Of a stretch of 64,000 bases of DNA, positions 53,801 through 60,460 are shown one piece after another. The translations under genes were made by a program, and so were the position numbers. Position 1 is the first letter of the stretch. Every line of letters begins with the position of its first letter. Below the pieces are notes generated by a model that searched no databases, was not told the DNA's origin, and saw only the letters and a list, made by a program, of their open reading frames with translations. Origin of the DNA: Geotrypetes seraphini (Eukaryota > Chordata > Amphibia > Gymnophiona > Dermophiidae); contig NC_047095.1 in NCBI RefSeq assembly GCF_902459505.1, positions 117,987,380 to 118,051,379 on the forward strand, in the 5' to 3' direction.

Positions 53801-54779
53801 AGCCCTCACCATAATTTTCCTGGTATTCTCTGTCATATTTTGTGTTCTTCCTTGCCTGTTACCATGTTTATTGAAAACCCTTAACCGTACTATTAGGACT
53901 ACGATTGACAAAAGTACCACCGCCCTAGTCCTGGCCCTTTCCTCCTATCACCCAGTCCCCACCTCTGATACAGATGGCCCTGACCTCCCATAACCCAGCT
54001 AGTCAGCTAGCCTACAGAAGAAAAGTTGGGAATGAAGGATCCCTAGCTAGCTGACATACCTGGGTCACGGTGTATATGAAAAACTCCATCTTAGATCAGT
54101 GGGTAGTAAAACTAAAAACAGCAACCTGTGACTCCATTTCACTGCTCTGAGAAATCACGTATGCATGCAGGCCTGTTCTATGTATCTGTCTTAAGTGCCT
54201 GGCACGGCAAGGAGGCAATAGGATGTTAGCCTTGATGTATAGATTATAGGATGGATTTATGGTTTTGTTTTTCTCTCTGCTGTTACCTTTTGGCCAGAGC
54301 TGGTTAGAACTGGTTTGAACTGGTTAGGACACTATATAACTTTGGTGTCCGAGATCCTCAGGGTCTTCTGTTTATGCAGCCAGTTCTGCCCAGAAGTCCA
54401 GCATATATGCTTGTTTAATAAAAGCCTTTTTAAATCTCTTCAGTCTCTGGCTCAAGTCTCTGCACTACTAAAGGAGGGCCTTATCTTAAAAGGTACCTTC
54501 ACTATCTACATTTATTTCTTTTGTGCACTTATTATAGTGGCTTGAGGCACCATTTTTATGGAAAGACATAAATAAATCAAAGGTTAAATTAGCTCAGAAG
54601 TGGTAAAATTTCAGGCAGCATGTGGAAAAGTTCTGACTTTTGAACGATCTGTTCCTCTAGGCACCACCAACCAGCAAGCAGAGGCGACGGAGACACTACC
54701 ATATTGGGGGATTATCCTCATCGCCTTGGCTGTCATATTTGCGTTTGCTGGAGGGGTCTTCGTCATCTGCTTTTTCTTT
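32861..54779 (+). CDS. Transmembrane mucin-like glycoprotein, three exons, probable MHC-region mucin
   Basis: Exon 1 (32861-32936) encodes a signal peptide with a basic start (MARPRR) and hydrophobic core (WLLLLACLP). Exon 2 (41558-42907) encodes about 450 residues of Thr/Ser/Asn-rich repeats. Exon 3 (54661-54779) encodes TTNQQAEATETLPYW followed by a membrane segment (GIILIALAVIFAFAGGVFVI). Junctions are phase 1 / phase 1, and the three exons sum to 1545 nt, 515 codons without a stop. The repeats are full of potential O-glycosylation sites and NxS/T sequons, so the product should be a heavily glycosylated epithelial surface protein. No SEA or cysteine-rich domain is seen. The end is unsettled: with splicing at the donor 54780 the next visible acceptor (56078) gives an almost immediate stop, while reading on gives FFFVRMESMCLDAG and a stop, reminiscent of the short juxtamembrane part of MUC21. 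The position beside GTF2H4 matches the mammalian MUCL3/MUC21/MUC22 cluster; orthology is inferred. Confidence 0.82.
33056..33690. mobile_element. Two related LINE-derived pieces and an AT-rich LINE tail
   Basis: 'tcatttctatagcgctgtta' at 33066 and 'tcatttctaaagtgctgtta' at 33439 start two copies that share 'gcttacaatctaatcaa' and 'aggacaagtaggg'. Between them, 33290-33430 reads as a LINE tail ('ctaaaccgcttgggatta' and 'agataaaataaata'). Confidence 0.5.
33774..34258. mobile_element. hAT MITE ('tagagaatgacacggtgac' ends), copy B
   Basis: Same family as 25332-25816 in the opposite orientation, including the internally duplicated block ('aagctttgctttgaagaatg' twice). The right terminus is slightly altered and a target duplication is not evident. 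Confidence 0.88.
34545..34675. mobile_element. MITE ('ggtccttttattaaggtgct' type)
   Basis: 'tgctaaatgctaaggaatcc' is mirrored by 'ggacgccttagcatttagca'. The right end has drifted ('ttaatattaaccc'). Confidence 0.65.
34676..35190. other. LINE terminus fragment and unassigned sequence
   Basis: 34677-34730 is an antisense LINE 3' terminus ('gatgacagataaagacttga', 'ccatccagtctgcccat'). The rest to 35190 shows nothing I recognise apart from purine richness at 34935-34985. Confidence 0.45.
35195..35590 (+). repeat. GA-rich minisatellite/microsatellite, about 400 bp
   Basis: Almost pure (GA)n/(GAAA)n is broken at irregular intervals by 'gggttt', giving a loose 20-40 bp unit of the form 'gagagggtttgagagag'. 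The purine strand is the plus strand throughout. Such tracts can form triplex (H-) DNA. It lies in mucin intron 1. Confidence 0.9.
35958..36562. mobile_element. MITE interrupted by a LINE
   Basis: 'agggctcctttaactaagct' at 35959 is the left end of the palindromic MITE family, and its right end 'ttagtaaaaggagccct' stands at 36540-36556. The 460 bp between 36077 and 36538 are an antisense CR1-like LINE end, so the LINE inserted into an existing MITE. Confidence 0.8.
36077..36538 (-). mobile_element. LINE 3' end (CR1-like), minus strand
   Basis: It starts 'acataagaacataagaagcg' (antisense terminus). On the minus strand it encodes VARTRGHGLKLRGDKFKTNI, TQRVVDTWNALPEEVIAEST and [16 protein letters not shown]. 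It is closely related to the plus-strand copy at 30940. Confidence 0.9.
36640..37600 (-). mobile_element. LINE 3' part with (TAA)n tail, split by a hAT MITE
   Basis: (AAT)n is followed by 'acttttatttgtataccgca' and 'gcagttcagagcggtttaca', the antisense LINE end. It is interrupted at 37015-37485 by a bounded hAT element. The outer limit on the right is uncertain. Confidence 0.5.
37015..37485. mobile_element. hAT MITE with perfect 8-bp target duplication
   Basis: The ends 'tagaggtctgcacgggaacg' and 'cctgtgcaactctcta' are inverted. The octamer ttgtatac is present at 37007-37014 and 37486-37493. Both ends carry short G/C-rich direct repeats ('cccacgggactcccacgggg', 'ggtggggacggagaggatcc'). Confidence 0.9.
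37601..38028. other. Mucin intron sequence, LINE fragment at right edge
   Basis: No coding signal. The last 25 bp ('ttattgaattcattttcta') continue at 40173 ('tcccgttctccccaaagagc') as one LINE-derived piece when the Helitron is taken out. Confidence 0.5.
38070..39330. repeat. Minisatellite of 11 copies, 101-122 bp, inside the Helitron
   Basis: 'gttcctccctgactgtctc' or a close variant begins at 38094, 38199, 38310, 38431, 38553, 38671, 38776, 38877, 38997, 39116 and 39222. The units are C/T-rich on the plus strand and stay open in several frames by composition only. Confidence 0.93.
39400..39740. repeat. Palindrome inside the Helitron
   Basis: 'tctactgccctgatttgctc' is mirrored by 'gagcaaatcagggcagtaga' around about 39570, and the arms extend outwards through 'gcggccgcagcactctaaa' and 'ctcccttagtcccttgcc'. 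Probably an older MITE captured by the Helitron. Confidence 0.85.
40285..40425. mobile_element. MITE ('ggggtcctttcattaaggtg' type)
   Basis: The inverted ends 'ggggtcctttcattaa' and 'ttaattaaagggcccc' have internal mirrored 'aaatgctaaggcatccg'. Confidence 0.8.
40470..40690 (-). mobile_element. LINE 3' UTR modules, minus strand
   Basis: 'aaacatgacggcagataaag' is followed by antisense copies of the modules tandemly repeated at 27355 ('cttaacatttgcatctcctc'). Confidence 0.75.
40767..40985 (-). mobile_element. tRNA-derived SINE, minus strand
   Basis: Antisense tail, 'tgggctcacaatctatctaa', 'cttgcccagggtcacaagga', box B 'gggtttgaaccca' and box A region at 40960-40985. Confidence 0.85.
41132..41375 (-). 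mobile_element. tRNA-derived SINE, minus strand, second copy
   Basis: The same family as 40767, with the full tail 'attcaatttttctgtaccat' and box B 'gggtttgaaccca'. Between the two copies, 41010-41110 is a 'cattgtgacatcactgatga' module also found inside the hAT MITE family of 25332 and in the LINE tail at 24183. Confidence 0.85.
41558..42907 (+). repeat. Mucin exon: about six copies of a 58-residue repeat
   Basis: The unit (about 174 bp; two copies are 3-6 bp shorter) reads NATTSMSSTGNLTTPS, ATAKSSTLMNNVTNATMPMN, STTDPTTLSGLTNVTTSLSG. Copies are nearly identical at DNA level between about 41715 and 42690, with more diverged half-units at both ends. Alternating S/V, P/S and G/A variants form an ABAB-like order, indicating duplication of pairs. 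Confidence 0.93.
43080..43744 (+). mobile_element. LINE 3' end (CR1-like), plus strand, degraded
   Basis: Sense reverse-transcriptase tail ('ctagggctcttcagcctgga' and 'aggaagatatgatagaggtc') ends with 'tactgggtttgatggacccg' and 'ctcttatgttcttatg'. It lies in mucin intron 2. Confidence 0.85.
43900..45590 (+). mobile_element. LINE 3' end enclosing a 56-bp satellite array
   Basis: LINE tail sequence (43900-44164) and the LINE terminus (45471-45590, 'ccaggtacttgtgacctgga', 'gatactgggctagatagacc') flank the array at 44165-45470, whose unit derives from the intervening 3' UTR ('gaatcttgctactctttggg'). Confidence 0.85.
44165..45470 (+). repeat. Tandem array of a 56-bp unit, about 23 copies
   Basis: 'ttctgcatggaatcttgct' recurs every 56 bp from 44165 to 45450. 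A variant unit with 'tacaatttcgg' appears at 44321, 44489, 44713, 45049 and 45273, at distances of 3, 4, 6 and 4 units, which shows higher-order duplication. Because 56 is not a multiple of 3 and the unit lacks stops, all three plus frames are open for over 1 kb. This is not a gene. Confidence 0.95.
45807..46094. mobile_element. hAT-like MITE ('tagggttaccagat' family) with near-perfect 8-bp duplication
   Basis: The ends 'tagggttaccagat' and 'gtctggaaacccta' are inverted. The octamers aatagaga (45799-45806) and aatacaga (46095-46102) match at 7 of 8. Confidence 0.82.
46164..47319 (-). mobile_element. ORF1-only (HAL1-like) L1 copy with 18-bp target duplication
   Basis: The 18-bp duplication aaaagttcataaaactat stands at 46146-46163 and 47320-47337. 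On the minus strand the copy encodes the C-terminal half of an L1-clade ORF1 protein (DKTWLLKLYFKNRQKRFLGY, FPDLARETQRRRREFLLLKP, LGATFYLRHPCKCIV). After the MITE insertion the frame continues as YHTLKYVFFEPSQLSNF to a stop near 46420, followed by about 240 bp of 3' UTR with AATAAAAG near the end. No ORF2 lies between ORF1 and the 3' end. It is truncated at the 5' side within ORF1. No clear poly(A) tail is visible, which is unusual for L1. Confidence 0.85.
46497..46978. mobile_element. hAT MITE ('tagagaatgacacggtgac' ends), copy C, inside the L1 ORF1
   Basis: The same family and orientation as 25332-25816, with the same internal duplicated block. It splits the L1 ORF1 region, so it is younger than that insertion. 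The target duplication is not clean. Confidence 0.88.
47338..47848. other. Unassigned sequence with internal inverted words, left of the provirus
   Basis: 'tttagtggcgtgcggtgag' at 47468 resembles a hAT end of the 23409 family. 'ctgaaggccc' and 'aatttgattggctgag' / 'tgaccaatcaaattca' form inverted pairs around 47710. Possibly a degraded MITE. Confidence 0.35.
47849..48317 (+). repeat. 5' long terminal repeat
   Basis: 469 bp, TG to CA. Contains 'ctatataact' (TATA-like) and 'aataaaagcc' (poly(A) signal). Same length as the 3' repeat and apparently identical to it. Confidence 0.93.
49437..49912 (-). mobile_element. L2/Rex1-like LINE 3' end inside the provirus, minus strand
   Basis: The minus strand encodes DHITPLLIKSHWLPISHQIT, FKILFLVFKVLAFNEPQFMS, YYAPRSLRSSSQDLLTVPSL and FSVTAPQTWNALLLYIRKEK, the C-terminal tail of an L2/Rex1-type reverse transcriptase. 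The 3' end 'ttattattatttgatgaat' in antisense lies at 49450. It is clearly a different LINE clade from the CR1-like copies. Confidence 0.88.
51010..51890 (+). pseudogene. Retroviral pol remnant (RNase H end and integrase)
   Basis: Gammaretrovirus-type RNase H C-terminal and integrase zinc-binding and core regions are recognisable. Part of the fossil provirus at 47849-54501, and broken. Confidence 0.85.
52304..53993 (+). pseudogene. Retroviral env-like remnant
   Basis: Follows integrase in the usual order, with a leader-like start and a cysteine-rich surface-protein-like region. The relation to gammaretroviral envelopes is inferred from position and general character. Broken. Confidence 0.65.
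54033..54501 (+). repeat. 3' long terminal repeat
   Basis: 469 bp, direct repeat of 47849-48317, followed by the target duplication ctatc at 54502-54506. It ends only 159 bp before the mucin transmembrane exon. Confidence 0.93.
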
Positions 54780-56077
54780 GTAAGGATGGAGAGCATGTGC
54801 CTGGATGCGGGATGAAGGGAGGGGCTTGAAGGTTGACAGTGGGAGGGTCTTAAAGTTCTACTCGTCTTCCTATCACAAACCAAACTGACTGAAGCTCCAC
54901 ATATTCCTCTGAAACCATGTAGTGATCAGAAGAGGAAATGACAGGACAAAGGGGAAGCAACCGGCTTGCACCCCATGCTACAATTTAACCTCACCCTTTC
55001 AGCTCACCTTTCCTCTCTGCTTCCAACAAAGATGGCCGTACTAATGTCACAACTGCACTATAAACATGGCCAACAGCAATCAATACAAATTAGTCTGATG
55101 CTTTTTGTTTAAGGCATAATTGTTTTAAAAAAGGCATGCTACGGATGAAATTGCTGTATTTTTATGTATACAGGACTGAATTCTATAGATTGCACCTAAA
55201 ATCAGCTCAGAACCCCCCCCCCCCCCACCTAAGTGCTAGTCTATAAATGATGTCTAAAGTTAGGCTCAGCTTATAGAATAGCGCTTATGTCTGGGAGTCA
55301 CGCCTAACTTTAGGCATGGCCATTTGTACCAACAGAAACAAGGTGCAAACTCTAGTGCCTAGAGTTAAGCGTGGACACCCCTTAGTCTATAATTGCATGT
55401 GTAACTTTGAGAAACACCCCCAATCCGGCCATGAACCTCCCATTTACACACTCCCATTTTGGTGCCGCATGTAAATTTTAGGCCTAAATTTATACGCATA
55501 TAGTAAATTAAGACCAATTAATGCTAATAATTACTAGTTAAAGAAGACAATTATTAGGGTTAATTGACTCATTCTCCAACTAAGCTGCGCACACAAATCG
55601 AACGAATGCCCAAATTTGCCAACGCAACACAAAGCACCATTTAGAGAATTTTGGTGATAATGTGCCCCCCCCCCCATGTATAATTCATACATGCATATAA
55701 TGGGAGTGTGAGGGAGCAAGCTGTACTCCCTCACTGAGATTGCGATTATGCCAATATTCAGCAGAGGGCACAGGTTCACTAAGATGGCAGTGGAGCTATC
55801 CTCCAGCAGATGGCGCTAAACCATCGGGGAGGAACTCAATCAGGGAAGAGTTTATAAGCCTAGAGGGGAGTCAGTCAGAGAGGACCCTGAGCGAGAGAAA
55901 GAGAGGTCAGCATGCAGAGGGTAGACATGGTTTGTAAAAAAAAAAACCATATATACATAATCCATGTGTTATATATATAAAAATATGACACCATGGCTGA
56001 AGAATCCCGAATGGTGTAGATTTTTCTCTTCAGAGTTCAACTGAATTTTGAAAACCAATTTCTTTATTTCTTTACAG
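54780..56077 (+). other. Downstream of the mucin transmembrane exon
   Basis: A strong donor (GTAAGG) stands at 54780. The stretch holds old repeat sequence of the 'gaattctatagattgcacct' type (55160-55690, related to 22520) and two C-runs. No exon is recognised. Confidence 0.45.
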
Positions 56078-56167
56078 ATATGATAGAGATGGAATGCCCC
56101 TGATTTCTGTTTCGACTTTCTGGTTGATACCTTGGACTGAGCAGTATGTGTTCCTTCCTCTTCAGTA
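56078..56167 (+). other. Possible 3' exon of the mucin gene (weak)
   Basis: A good polypyrimidine tract and AG precede 56078. One frame reads YDRDGMPLISVSTFWLIPWT to a stop at about 56167, but the phase-0 end of the preceding exon would instead read isoleucine and stop. It could be untranslated sequence, use an unseen intermediate exon, or not be an exon. Confidence 0.2.
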
Positions 56168-57000
56168 AATCCGTTTTTGGCCTACTGAAGCCTCAAGCAC
56201 CTTGTACAGTGATACAGAAACAGATGAGCTTACTCAGTACTGCTCTGCCATGAGTGCTCCCTGTGTGGTGGACAGAACTATGACACCTGCAACTCTAGGG
56301 TCCAATCCCACTTCTGACACCAGCATTCCATTTTATGGCCCTGAGCAAGTCTTCCTGCACTTAAAGTTGGCAAGAAGGTTTTCTGGGGGTAAAGTTATTG
56401 TGTTATACATGCTAACAGCACTTTATTATCAAAAGGTGTTAGTTATTACACTGCGAGTACCTGACGATCCTTCATTTGTCTTTTCTGCCTAAACAATGAG
56501 CTTGATATTAAGTAGGATGTCTGGGGAATAACCATGAAATGGGCTTTGTGGCCTATAACATGAGATGACAATGTTATCAAGCACTAAGTTGGCAATTTTA
56601 TGAACTGGTAATCACATTTGGGTGCAAGGGACTTAGACACCTTAGACAAACCTTCAGTCTCATGCCCCTGTCAATTCACTTTCAACTTCCCAGACACCCC
56701 TCCCACCGAGATTTTAATAATTAAAGTGAACAATCATGTTTAACCCAATATAATTCCTTCCAGAATGATCCTGTAAAAATGCATTAGACATCAGACTTTT
56801 AAATATTAAAAGCGCCAGTTCATGATTCTCTGAGTTGGCATGGCAACCAGGATCTATCTTGTTTTGACTGCAGTTGCTCTTTGTCTCCCCCTTTCCCCTG
56901 AAGGTGCTGCCCGGACAGCCTAGTTTGTCTAATGGTTAAGCCAACCTGGCTTTGCTGCAGAAGGGAACATCTGATGTTTCAGAGTTATTTCCTGTGTAGG
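56168..57000. other. Intergenic, possible SINE remnant
   Basis: 56215-56370 ('actctagggtccaatcccac', 'ggccctgagcaagtcttcct') vaguely resembles a tRNA-derived SINE with a box B. Nothing else is recognised. Confidence 0.3.
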
Positions 57001-57249
57001 TAGGGTTGCCAGATTTCCTCTATGAAAAAAAGAGGACACCTGGTCCCGCCCCACCAGCCCATTCCGCCTCCAGCTCTGCCGCCCCCCCCCCCCCCCCCCC
57101 CGCCTCTCACACGGACCTCCCTGAGCTTGGGACCACATCTGCGCATGCACAGATGCCCTCCAGAAGCAGCCCTGAGCTCGGGGGACTTCCAAAACCCAGA
57201 TAAATTGCTGGGTTTTGGAAATACCCCCGGGCACTCGGACAGCCCTCTA
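57001..57249. mobile_element. hAT-like MITE ('tagggttgccagat' family)
   Basis: The left end 'tagggttgccagat' and the right end 'ggacagccctcta' are imperfectly inverted. The octamers tgtgtagg (56993-57000) and agtgtagg (57250-57257) match at 7 of 8. A C-run at 57085-57102 is internal. Confidence 0.72.
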
Positions 57250-58051
57250 AGTGTAGGAGCCAGCTCTGTGGGAGCTGTAGGTGCTTGAGCACCTCTAATA
57301 TTGAACAAACTCTCTGGCAGTGTCCAGGGATGCCTAATTTCCATTCCCTTTGATATTCAGCCAGCAGTGGACAGAACGTTTACCCTCTATTGCCTCAGGT
57401 GCCAAAGTTAAATTGTGAGCCTGCCAGGACAAATAGGGATAAATAATTAAGAGTACCTAATTACTATTCAATGTATTGTAAGCTGCTTTGGGCGAATCTC
57501 TTCATGAAAAATACGTTTGTTGTCCACTGCTGGCGTTAAACCTGGATATTCAATATCGAGACATATCTGGTTGCCAGCATTGAATATCCAAGGGTTTTTT
57601 TGTTTGTTGCTAAGATGTGAACCCGTTAAATTGATATTCAGCACTGACTGGTTACGTTCTTAGCGGTTAAAGTTTAAACCGCTATTTATGTGGTCAGATT
57701 TAAGCGCTAAACTTACCCAGTAAGGCACTGAATACTGGTGCCTAACTGGATAAGTCCCCCCCGATATAACCGGTTAGGTGGTAGCTGCTCACTACAAATA
57801 TTTAGCAAAATAAATCCCTGATTAAACCCCGCTGAAGATTCAGTTAGGCATGAATAAGCTACTCAGATTTAACCAGTCAGCAACGGTTTCTGACCAGGTA
57901 AATAGTTTTGAATATCAGCCAGATTCAGTTTAGAACCCCCAGTCATTTTGAAAAGTTGTCTCTTGTAAGTGTAAGATTAGAAAACTGACTTCTCGTGACC
58001 CCGGGATGGAAGGGTACAACCTAAACCTGTGTGTGATTTTACAGACAGGAA
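57250..58051. other. Old repeat remains, no gene seen
   Basis: 'ctggatattcaatatcgaga' (57541) and 'gcattgaatatccaagg' (57577) are inverted words, and 'ttttgaatatcagccagatt' follows at 57909. This may be an old DNA transposon about 400 bp long. Confidence 0.35.
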
Positions 58052-58391
58052 GGCCCGGATTCTCAAACCGCCCCTACCTCCGTTAAAAACACCGTCCAAA
58101 TGGTGTTTTTAATTGAGATTTGAGGTGTGTACCAGCGCCTAGAAAATCGGCGCTGGAATCGCGCCCTACCTAGGCGCTGTAGGCCGCCAAACGCCAAAGT
58201 AGGTGTGGCCAATGCCGGAAGTGGCGTCAGACAGCCTCGGATGCCTGCATGGGGAATGATTCATGCGACGAAAGGTGCCGGAAACGTAGGCCTACGTTTC
58301 CGGCGCCTCTCTTTCGCGCCGGCGTGATTCCGAAACCGGCGATGATGCGCGATTGACACACGATCAGGCGCCGGTTTGAGAATCTGGGCTG
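58052..58391. mobile_element. MITE with 'gcccggattctcaaaccg' inverted ends
   Basis: The left end 'gcccggattctcaaaccg' is mirrored by 'cggtttgagaatctgggc'. The middle contains 'cctacgtttccggcgcc' pairing with 'ggtgccggaaacgtagg'. Non-coding. Confidence 0.82.
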
Positions 58392-58704
58392 AAGTGTGTG
58401 CACAGTGCACCCAGCGGTTGTGCTTGCGGTATTTCTGCTGGAGCAGAACTGTAGAAAGAGACAGTTTATAAGATTGTGAATTTATGTCATTCTGGTATTC
58501 ATATGTTGCTGAAATTGTAAATTATTGTAAATTATTATAAATTATTATATATTTCCTAGCTACTGAATTCATTATACATGTAGAAAATATAAATAAATTA
58601 TATTTATTACTGATTTTTTTGGTGGTTGCAGTTCTTTTCCCCAAAATATTCAAATAGCACTGTTTCTTTAATACACTGTCTCGCCAACTTTTCCAAGCTG
58701 CGGC
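58392..58704. other. AT-rich sequence, no gene seen
   Basis: Runs of 'aaattattataaattatt' and poly-A/T, without a recognised element. Confidence 0.45.
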
Positions 58705-59000
58705 ACTTGTAATAATTCTGATAGCGATTAACTATTCCCCACAGTCAAATCATTCCTAAAGGAGATAGCAGATATTTATATGAACTTTTCCCTAGTCCTA
58801 GAATTATACAAAAGGATAAATAACTACCGATAATCTGTATTTAAGGTTTCCATTCGTCCGGACAGGTCCTCCGGGTTTTGAAAAGCTTCCTCGAAATCGT
58901 GTCAGGCAGGAGGGCATCACGTGCGTGCGTGTGATGTCATTGAGTTTCATCCATACATACACAGATGCTCTCCTACCCAATGAAAGCAGGTAGTGGGGGC
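58705..59000 (-). repeat. Inverted copy of the segment around 45930-46160 plus 47338-47390
   Basis: Reverse-complementing 58705-59000 gives 'tgctatctcctttaggaatg', 'gggaaaagttcat', 'ccttttgtataattctagga', then the MITE interior ('tcgaggaagcttttcaaaac'). In this copy the site where the L1 sits at 46164-47319 is uninterrupted, so it is the empty-site paralogue. Confidence 0.8.
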
Positions 59001-59019
59001 AGGGCTCGCGTGCATGTTA

Positions 59020-59102
59020 GTTTACGGAGGCATTAGCGTTTAACGTGTGCTAATTCGATTAGTGTGCTAAATCGATTAGCGCACCTTAGTAAAACAGGGG
59101 GT
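59020..59102. mobile_element. MITE fragment ('gcaccttagtaaaacagggg' end)
   Basis: One half of the 'ggctccttttactaaggtg' family, with repeated 'cgattagcgcacc' words. Confidence 0.5.
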
Positions 59103-59307
59103 TGAATTTTTTTTTAATTGGTTAAATGGCATGGTAATTGACCACGCCATAAAAACCCAATTTAAAAAAAAAAATTATTTTAATTGATAATTGAAGTTAC
59201 GCAATGATATCCGCGTGGCACCTAGTGAAACCTAAGTCCAGGTGCTCTTCAACTCTTAACGACGCCTTCCTGAAGAATAGGTGTGGTTGGGGGAGGAGAA
59301 TAGGCTT

Positions 59308-59628
59308 CAGTGGCATAGCGAGGGCGGGAGGCACCTGGGGGAGGTGGCGCCCCCCTCGCCCTCCCTATGCACGCTCCTCCTTCCCTTCCCCTGGCCCGTA
59401 CCTGTTTGGCATCTCTAACTGGCTGCCCGCGCCAGTGTCGGCCCTCCCTCCCTCCTTCCTAGGCGCAGGACCCTGAAGTAATATTTGAGGCCGGTGTGAG
59501 CAGCAGGATGGAGCTGCTGCACGCCGGCACAGAGCTAGAGGTGCGGAGGTGGGGAATTGAAAGTGCATGCGTGGCTGCGGAGGCATCTGGGGCGGTCCGC
59601 TTCCCCGTGCCCCCTTACTACACCACTG
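59308..59628. mobile_element. hAT MITE, second copy of the 23409 family
   Basis: The ends 'cagtggcatagcgagg' and 'ttactacaccactg' are inverted. The octamers ataggctt and ataggtgt match at 6 of 8. It interrupts an older repeat ('gcgtggcacctagtgaaacc' to the left, 'gataggcgccggtaaattag' to the right). Confidence 0.82.
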
Positions 59629-60144
59629 ATAGGTGTGACGTCGCTAGGGATGCAAGATAGGCGCCGGTAAATTAGCAACCTAGCAACGCTTAAGGAAGTT
59701 TAGGCGCCGGTATGATTCCATACAGGACGCCTAGTGGTTGATTGACGATCATGCGGAACAACATCTAAAATAGAATCTGGCTCTTGGCGCTGTCGCACAG
59801 ATCCTGTTGACTCAAAGCAGAAGGTGCTAGAGCGGGTCTTGACAAATTTTGATCTAGGAGCCAGCCCCCCACCCCCCAAAAAAAAAAAAAATTAGGCGAC
59901 AGCACTTTCAAAGCTCCCTCCGACATTGGGTTTTCTCCACTTAAATGTGCTATCGCTCTTTCCTGTAAGGCAGCCTTGGGCCGTAGGCCCTTTTCTGCCG
60001 TCATATTCTATGTTTCTATTCGCTACAGAGGTATGATAGAGGATAGTTCTCGAGGGTGGAAGGGATCATGATTGGGCAGACTCTGCCGTCATATTCTATG
60101 TTTCATTGTGCAATTGGCATGCCACCACCAGTGCAGGGTGGGTG
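59629..60144. other. Old repeat remains and LINE terminus words
   Basis: 59640-59785 continues the interrupted repeat. 59980-60115 shows 'cttttctgccgtcatattct' twice, LINE 3' terminus sequence in sense orientation. No gene is seen. Confidence 0.45.
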
Positions 60145-60295
60145 TTAGAATTGTGCGTTAAACCGCCTGCCGCGCTAGCCACTAACGTCTGCATTGAGCA
60201 GGCGTTAGTTTTTTAGCCGGCCGTGGGGGTTAGCACGTGATGAAACGTCCGACGCACTAACCCCGCTAGCATGGCTTGATAAAAGGACCCCTTAG
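60145..60295. mobile_element. MITE, relative of 29550-29742
   Basis: Shares 'gagcaggcgttagttttt' and 'gggggttagcacgtgat' with the 29550 copy and ends 'cttgataaaaggacccc'. Confidence 0.75.
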
Positions 60296-60301
60296 TTGAG
60301 G

Positions 60302-60440
60302 TGAGTGTAATAATAATAATAGCGTGAGTGTAATAATAATAATAATAGTTTATTTTTATATACCGCCATACCCGGGAGTTCTAGGCGGTTCACATCAATC
60401 AATCATAATACATACAGTACAAAATTTAAAATTGAAATCA
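60302..60440 (-). mobile_element. LINE 3' terminus with (TAA)n tail, minus strand
   Basis: (TAA)n, 'atttttatataccgcc', 'gagttctaggcggttcaca', as at 10165. Confidence 0.55.
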
Positions 60441-60460
60441 TCTAAAATTTCAGCAAACAT

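Larger units (their letters stand above)
47849..54501 (+). mobile_element. Gammaretrovirus-like endogenous provirus (fossil), in the mucin intron
   Basis: Two direct long terminal repeats (47849-48317 and 54033-54501, 469 bp each) begin TG and end CA. The 5-bp target duplication ctatc flanks the element. A primer-binding-site-like sequence follows the 5' repeat. Recognisable internal parts are the end of pol (RNase H and integrase) and an env-like region. The remaining interior is not recognisable as viral coding sequence and contains a LINE. It is broken in several places. The two repeats look identical to my reading, which suggests a recent insertion. It has the same orientation as the mucin gene. 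Confidence 0.92.
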
